Part shown: positions 62,277 through 64,000 of the stretch, one piece after another
Layout of the letters: every line of letters starts with the position of its first letter
Numbering within the stretch: the stretch's first letter is position 1
NCBI RefSeq assembly: GCF_000202835.1
Contig: NC_015186.1
Coordinates: forward strand, 558,001-622,000
Length of the DNA stretch: 64,000 nt
Origin: Acidiphilium multivorum AIU301
Lineage (GTDB): Bacteria; Pseudomonadota; Alphaproteobacteria; Acetobacterales; Acetobacteraceae
Direction: 5' to 3'
Notes under the pieces: model-generated
What the model was told of the DNA's origin: nothing
Seen by the model: the letters and a program-made list of their open reading frames with translations, nothing else
Database searches by the model: none
Program-made: the position numbers and the translations under genes

Positions 62277-63587
62277 GTGAAACGACAGATCAGGATTGCG
62301 GTGGGCGGACTCGCCCTCGGTTGCCTCGGCATTACCGCCGCCCATGCGACGACGCTGACGATCGCGACGGTGAACAACCCCGACATGCTGCAGATGCAGA
62401 AGCTGTCGCCGCAGTTCACCAAGGAAACCGGCATCAAGCTGAACTGGGTGGTGCTGCCTGAAAACACCCTGCGCCAGCGCGTCACCACGGACATCGCAAC
62501 GAATTCCGGCAATTTCGACATCGTCACCGTCGGCTCCTACGAAGTGCCGATCTGGGGCAAGGCCGGCTGGCTCGCGCCGATCAAGAACCTGCCGGCGAGC
62601 TACGACGTGAAGGACCTGTTTCCCTCGGTACGCAACGGGCTGTCCTACAAGGGCACACTCTACGCTCTCCCGTTCTACGCCGAAAGCTCGGCGACCTATT
62701 ACCGCAAAGATCTCTTCAAGGCTGCCGGCCTGACCATGCCGGCGCATCCGACCTATACCGAAATCGAGAAGTTTGCCGCCAAGATCAACGATCCGTCGAA
62801 GGGCATCTACGGCATCTGTCTGCGCGGCCTGCCTGGATGGGGCGAGAACATGGCCTATTTCACCACGCTGGTGAACACGTTCGGCGGCCGCTGGTTCAAC
62901 ATGAAGTGGCAGCCCCGGATCGACAGCCCGGCCTGGAAGAAAGCTGCCAACTTCTACGTGAATCTCGAGAAGAAGTACGGCCCCCCCAACGTTACCTCGA
63001 ACGGCTTCACCGAGAATCTCGCGCTGTTCAGCCAGGGCAAGTGCGGGATGTGGATCGACAGCACGGTCGCCGCCGGCACGCTTTGGGATCCAAAGACCTC
63101 GAAGGTCGCGAACGAGGTCGGCATGGTATCCGCCCCGGTGGCGGTCACGCCTCATGGCGCGCACTGGCTCTGGGCCTGGGCGCTCGCGATGCCGAAGACC
63201 ACGCGCCACAAGGCGGACGACATGAAGTTCCTCGAATGGGCGACGTCGAAGGCCTATCTCAAGCTCGTCGGCAAGACCTTCGGCTGGGTCCAGGTCCCGC
63301 CCGGCACCCGCATCTCGACCTATGACAACCCCGACTACACCAAGGCCGCTCCCTTCGCCTCGAAAGTGAAGGAAGCGATCCTGAGCGCCGATCCGAATAA
63401 TCCGACGCTCAAGAAAGTCCCCTATACCGGCGTGCAGTTCGTCGCGATCCCTCAGTTTGAGGGCATCGGTACCGAAGTTGGCCAGCAGATCGCGGCAGCT
63501 CTCGCCGGTCAGAAATCGGTCGACGCGGCGCTCGCCCAGGCCCAGAAGGCAACGGCGCGGACGATGAAGGAAGCCGGTTACCACTGA
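62277..63587 (+). CDS. ABC sugar/polyol transporter substrate-binding protein
   Basis: This is a periplasmic extracellular solute-binding protein of family 1, 436 residues from the GTG at 62277. It has a signal peptide (RQIRIAVGGLALGCLGITAAHA). The mature protein begins TTLTIATVNNPDMLQMQKL and has the family hinge pattern with FDIVTVGSYEVPIWGKAGWL, FSQGKCGMWIDSTVAAG and KFLEWATSKAYLKLVGK. It resembles the sorbitol/mannitol-binding SmoE group. GAGGGAG at 62261-62267 supports the start; a TTG at 62253 is less likely. A permease gene follows 72 nt downstream. Confidence 0.9.
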   Translation: MKRQIRIAVGGLALGCLGITAAHATTLTIATVNNPDMLQMQKLSPQFTKETGIKLNWVVLPENTLRQRVTTDIATNSGNFDIVTVGSYEVPIWGKAGWLAPIKNLPASYDVKDLFPSVRNGLSYKGTLYALPFYAESSATYYRKDLFKAAGLTMPAHPTYTEIEKFAAKINDPSKGIYGICLRGLPGWGENMAYFTTLVNTFGGRWFNMKWQPRIDSPAWKKAANFYVNLEKKYGPPNVTSNGFTENLALFSQGKCGMWIDSTVAAGTLWDPKTSKVANEVGMVSAPVAVTPHGAHWLWAWALAMPKTTRHKADDMKFLEWATSKAYLKLVGKTFGWVQVPPGTRISTYDNPDYTKAAPFASKVKEAILSADPNNPTLKKVPYTGVQFVAIPQFEGIGTEVGQQIAAALAGQKSVDAALAQAQKATARTMKEAGYH

Positions 63588-63659
63588 GTGCGGCAGCAGG
63601 GCGGCGTCGCCCCGGGTCAACCGGAGCGCCGCCGCCCCTTCGGAAAGCGGGAGTGTGCG

Positions 63660-64000
63660 ATGATCCAGCCAACGTCAGGCACGATAACACCGGGCAGATC
63701 GGGCGCCACGCAGCGCCGGCAGGTGCGGACCCTGCCACTGCTGCTGCCCGCTGTGATCCTTCTGCTCCTCTGGTCAATCCTGCCGCTCCTGCAGACGATT
63801 CTCTATTCGTTTCAACATTATAATCTGATGGAGCCGCCCTCGGCCTACAATGGCGGCCTCAATTACACCTATCTCTTCACCGATTCCTCGACCTGGACGG
63901 CGATCTGGAACAGCGTGGTGTTGGTTGCCGGCACGCTCGTCGCTTCGATCGTGTTCGGCACGATCATCGCTCTGCTGCTGAACAACGACTTCCCCGGCCG
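63660..64000 (+). CDS. ABC sugar/polyol transporter permease, partial
   Basis: This is the first permease subunit of the importer, cut by the window end after 113 codons. The start ATG at 63660 has GGGAG 6 nt upstream. The protein begins with a polar N-terminus, then a membrane helix LPLLLPAVILLLLWSILPLL, and the ETILYSF-type QTILYSFQHYNL segment after it that is common in MalF/SmoF-like permeases. The rest, including the EAA loop, lies outside the window. It is in the same transcript as the binding protein. Confidence 0.88.
   Translation, partial: MIQPTSGTITPGRSGATQRRQVRTLPLLLPAVILLLLWSILPLLQTILYSFQHYNLMEPPSAYNGGLNYTYLFTDSSTWTAIWNSVVLVAGTLVASIVFGTIIALLLNNDFPG

Noticed and set aside
62049-63620. 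523-codon minus-strand frame over the sugar-binding gene
   Set aside because: The plus-strand gene has a signal peptide and family motifs; the minus-strand frame has none.
1-64000. CRISPR arrays, tRNA or rRNA genes
   Set aside because: On reading the gaps I found no regularly spaced repeats and no cloverleaf or rRNA-like sequence.

Overview
The window is a GC-rich, densely coded stretch of a bacterial chromosome. Gene content and order point to an alphaproteobacterium, most probably Rhodospirillales/Acetobacteraceae and possibly Acidiphilium-like. The clues are F0 ATP synthase genes separated from F1 with a duplicated b subunit (b and b'), a short HprK with RapZ, EIIA-Man and HPr, a metX-metW pair, an Hsp20-DUF1150 pair, a hopanoid-type phosphorylase, and a Hint_2-type surface protein. 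The species is an inference, as no search was run. I saw no rRNA, tRNA or CRISPR array.

Layout. 1-8.9 kb, minus strand: a partial potassium channel, purS-purC, the F0 cluster atpI-B-E-F'-F, smc and a DsbA-like oxidase. 9-15 kb, plus strand: apt, a Bug-type binding protein, radA, cvpA, purF, msrA. 15-15.9 kb: a heat-shock unit (hsp20, DUF1150) with a recognisable sigma-32 promoter. 15.9-19.5 kb: def-fmt-truA, infC (apparently starting at an ATA codon) and an HpnG-like phosphorylase. 19.4-24.4 kb, minus strand: xth, a FAH hydrolase, a class-I amidotransferase, lolA, a MarR regulator and an M17 aminopeptidase. An AT-richer gap with a perfect DnaA box separates this block from uvrC and a 738-residue beta-rich Hint protein (26.8-29.0 kb).

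29-33.4 kb is a five-gene minus-strand operon (hldD-lgt-methyltransferase-pgeF-lipoprotein) in which every junction overlaps by 4 nt. 33.5-41.5 kb holds ubiK, maf, an oxidoreductase, YgjP- and YcgN-like proteins, a SYLF lipoprotein, a phosphatase, an ABC exporter and metX-metW. 41.6-46.7 kb, plus strand: aromatic/histidine genes (chorismate mutase, hisC, tyrA), truB, rpsO and a BAX-inhibitor-like protein ending at a textbook terminator. 46.7-48.8 kb, minus strand: hprK-rapZ-EIIA-HPr, a regulatory phosphotransfer module.

48.8-57.6 kb is the least conventional part. It has AT-rich gaps, a decayed PDZ (HtrA-like) gene, an OmpR-type two-component pair, an MFS transporter, an S8-protease autotransporter lipoprotein and a frameshifted IS21 istA remnant. 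57.7-64 kb is a DUF1345 protein and a polyol/sugar locus: FGGY kinase, PfkB kinase and DeoR regulator on the minus strand, diverging from an ABC sugar-binding protein and permease (cut by the window end). Two CGAAA-type palindromes lie in the shared control region.

The window is mainly ordinary core genome. The points most worth a second look are the ATA start of infC, the heat-shock control region of hsp20, the Hint surface protein, the decayed protease beside the two-component system, the autotransporter with its AT-rich flank, and the DeoR operator candidates.
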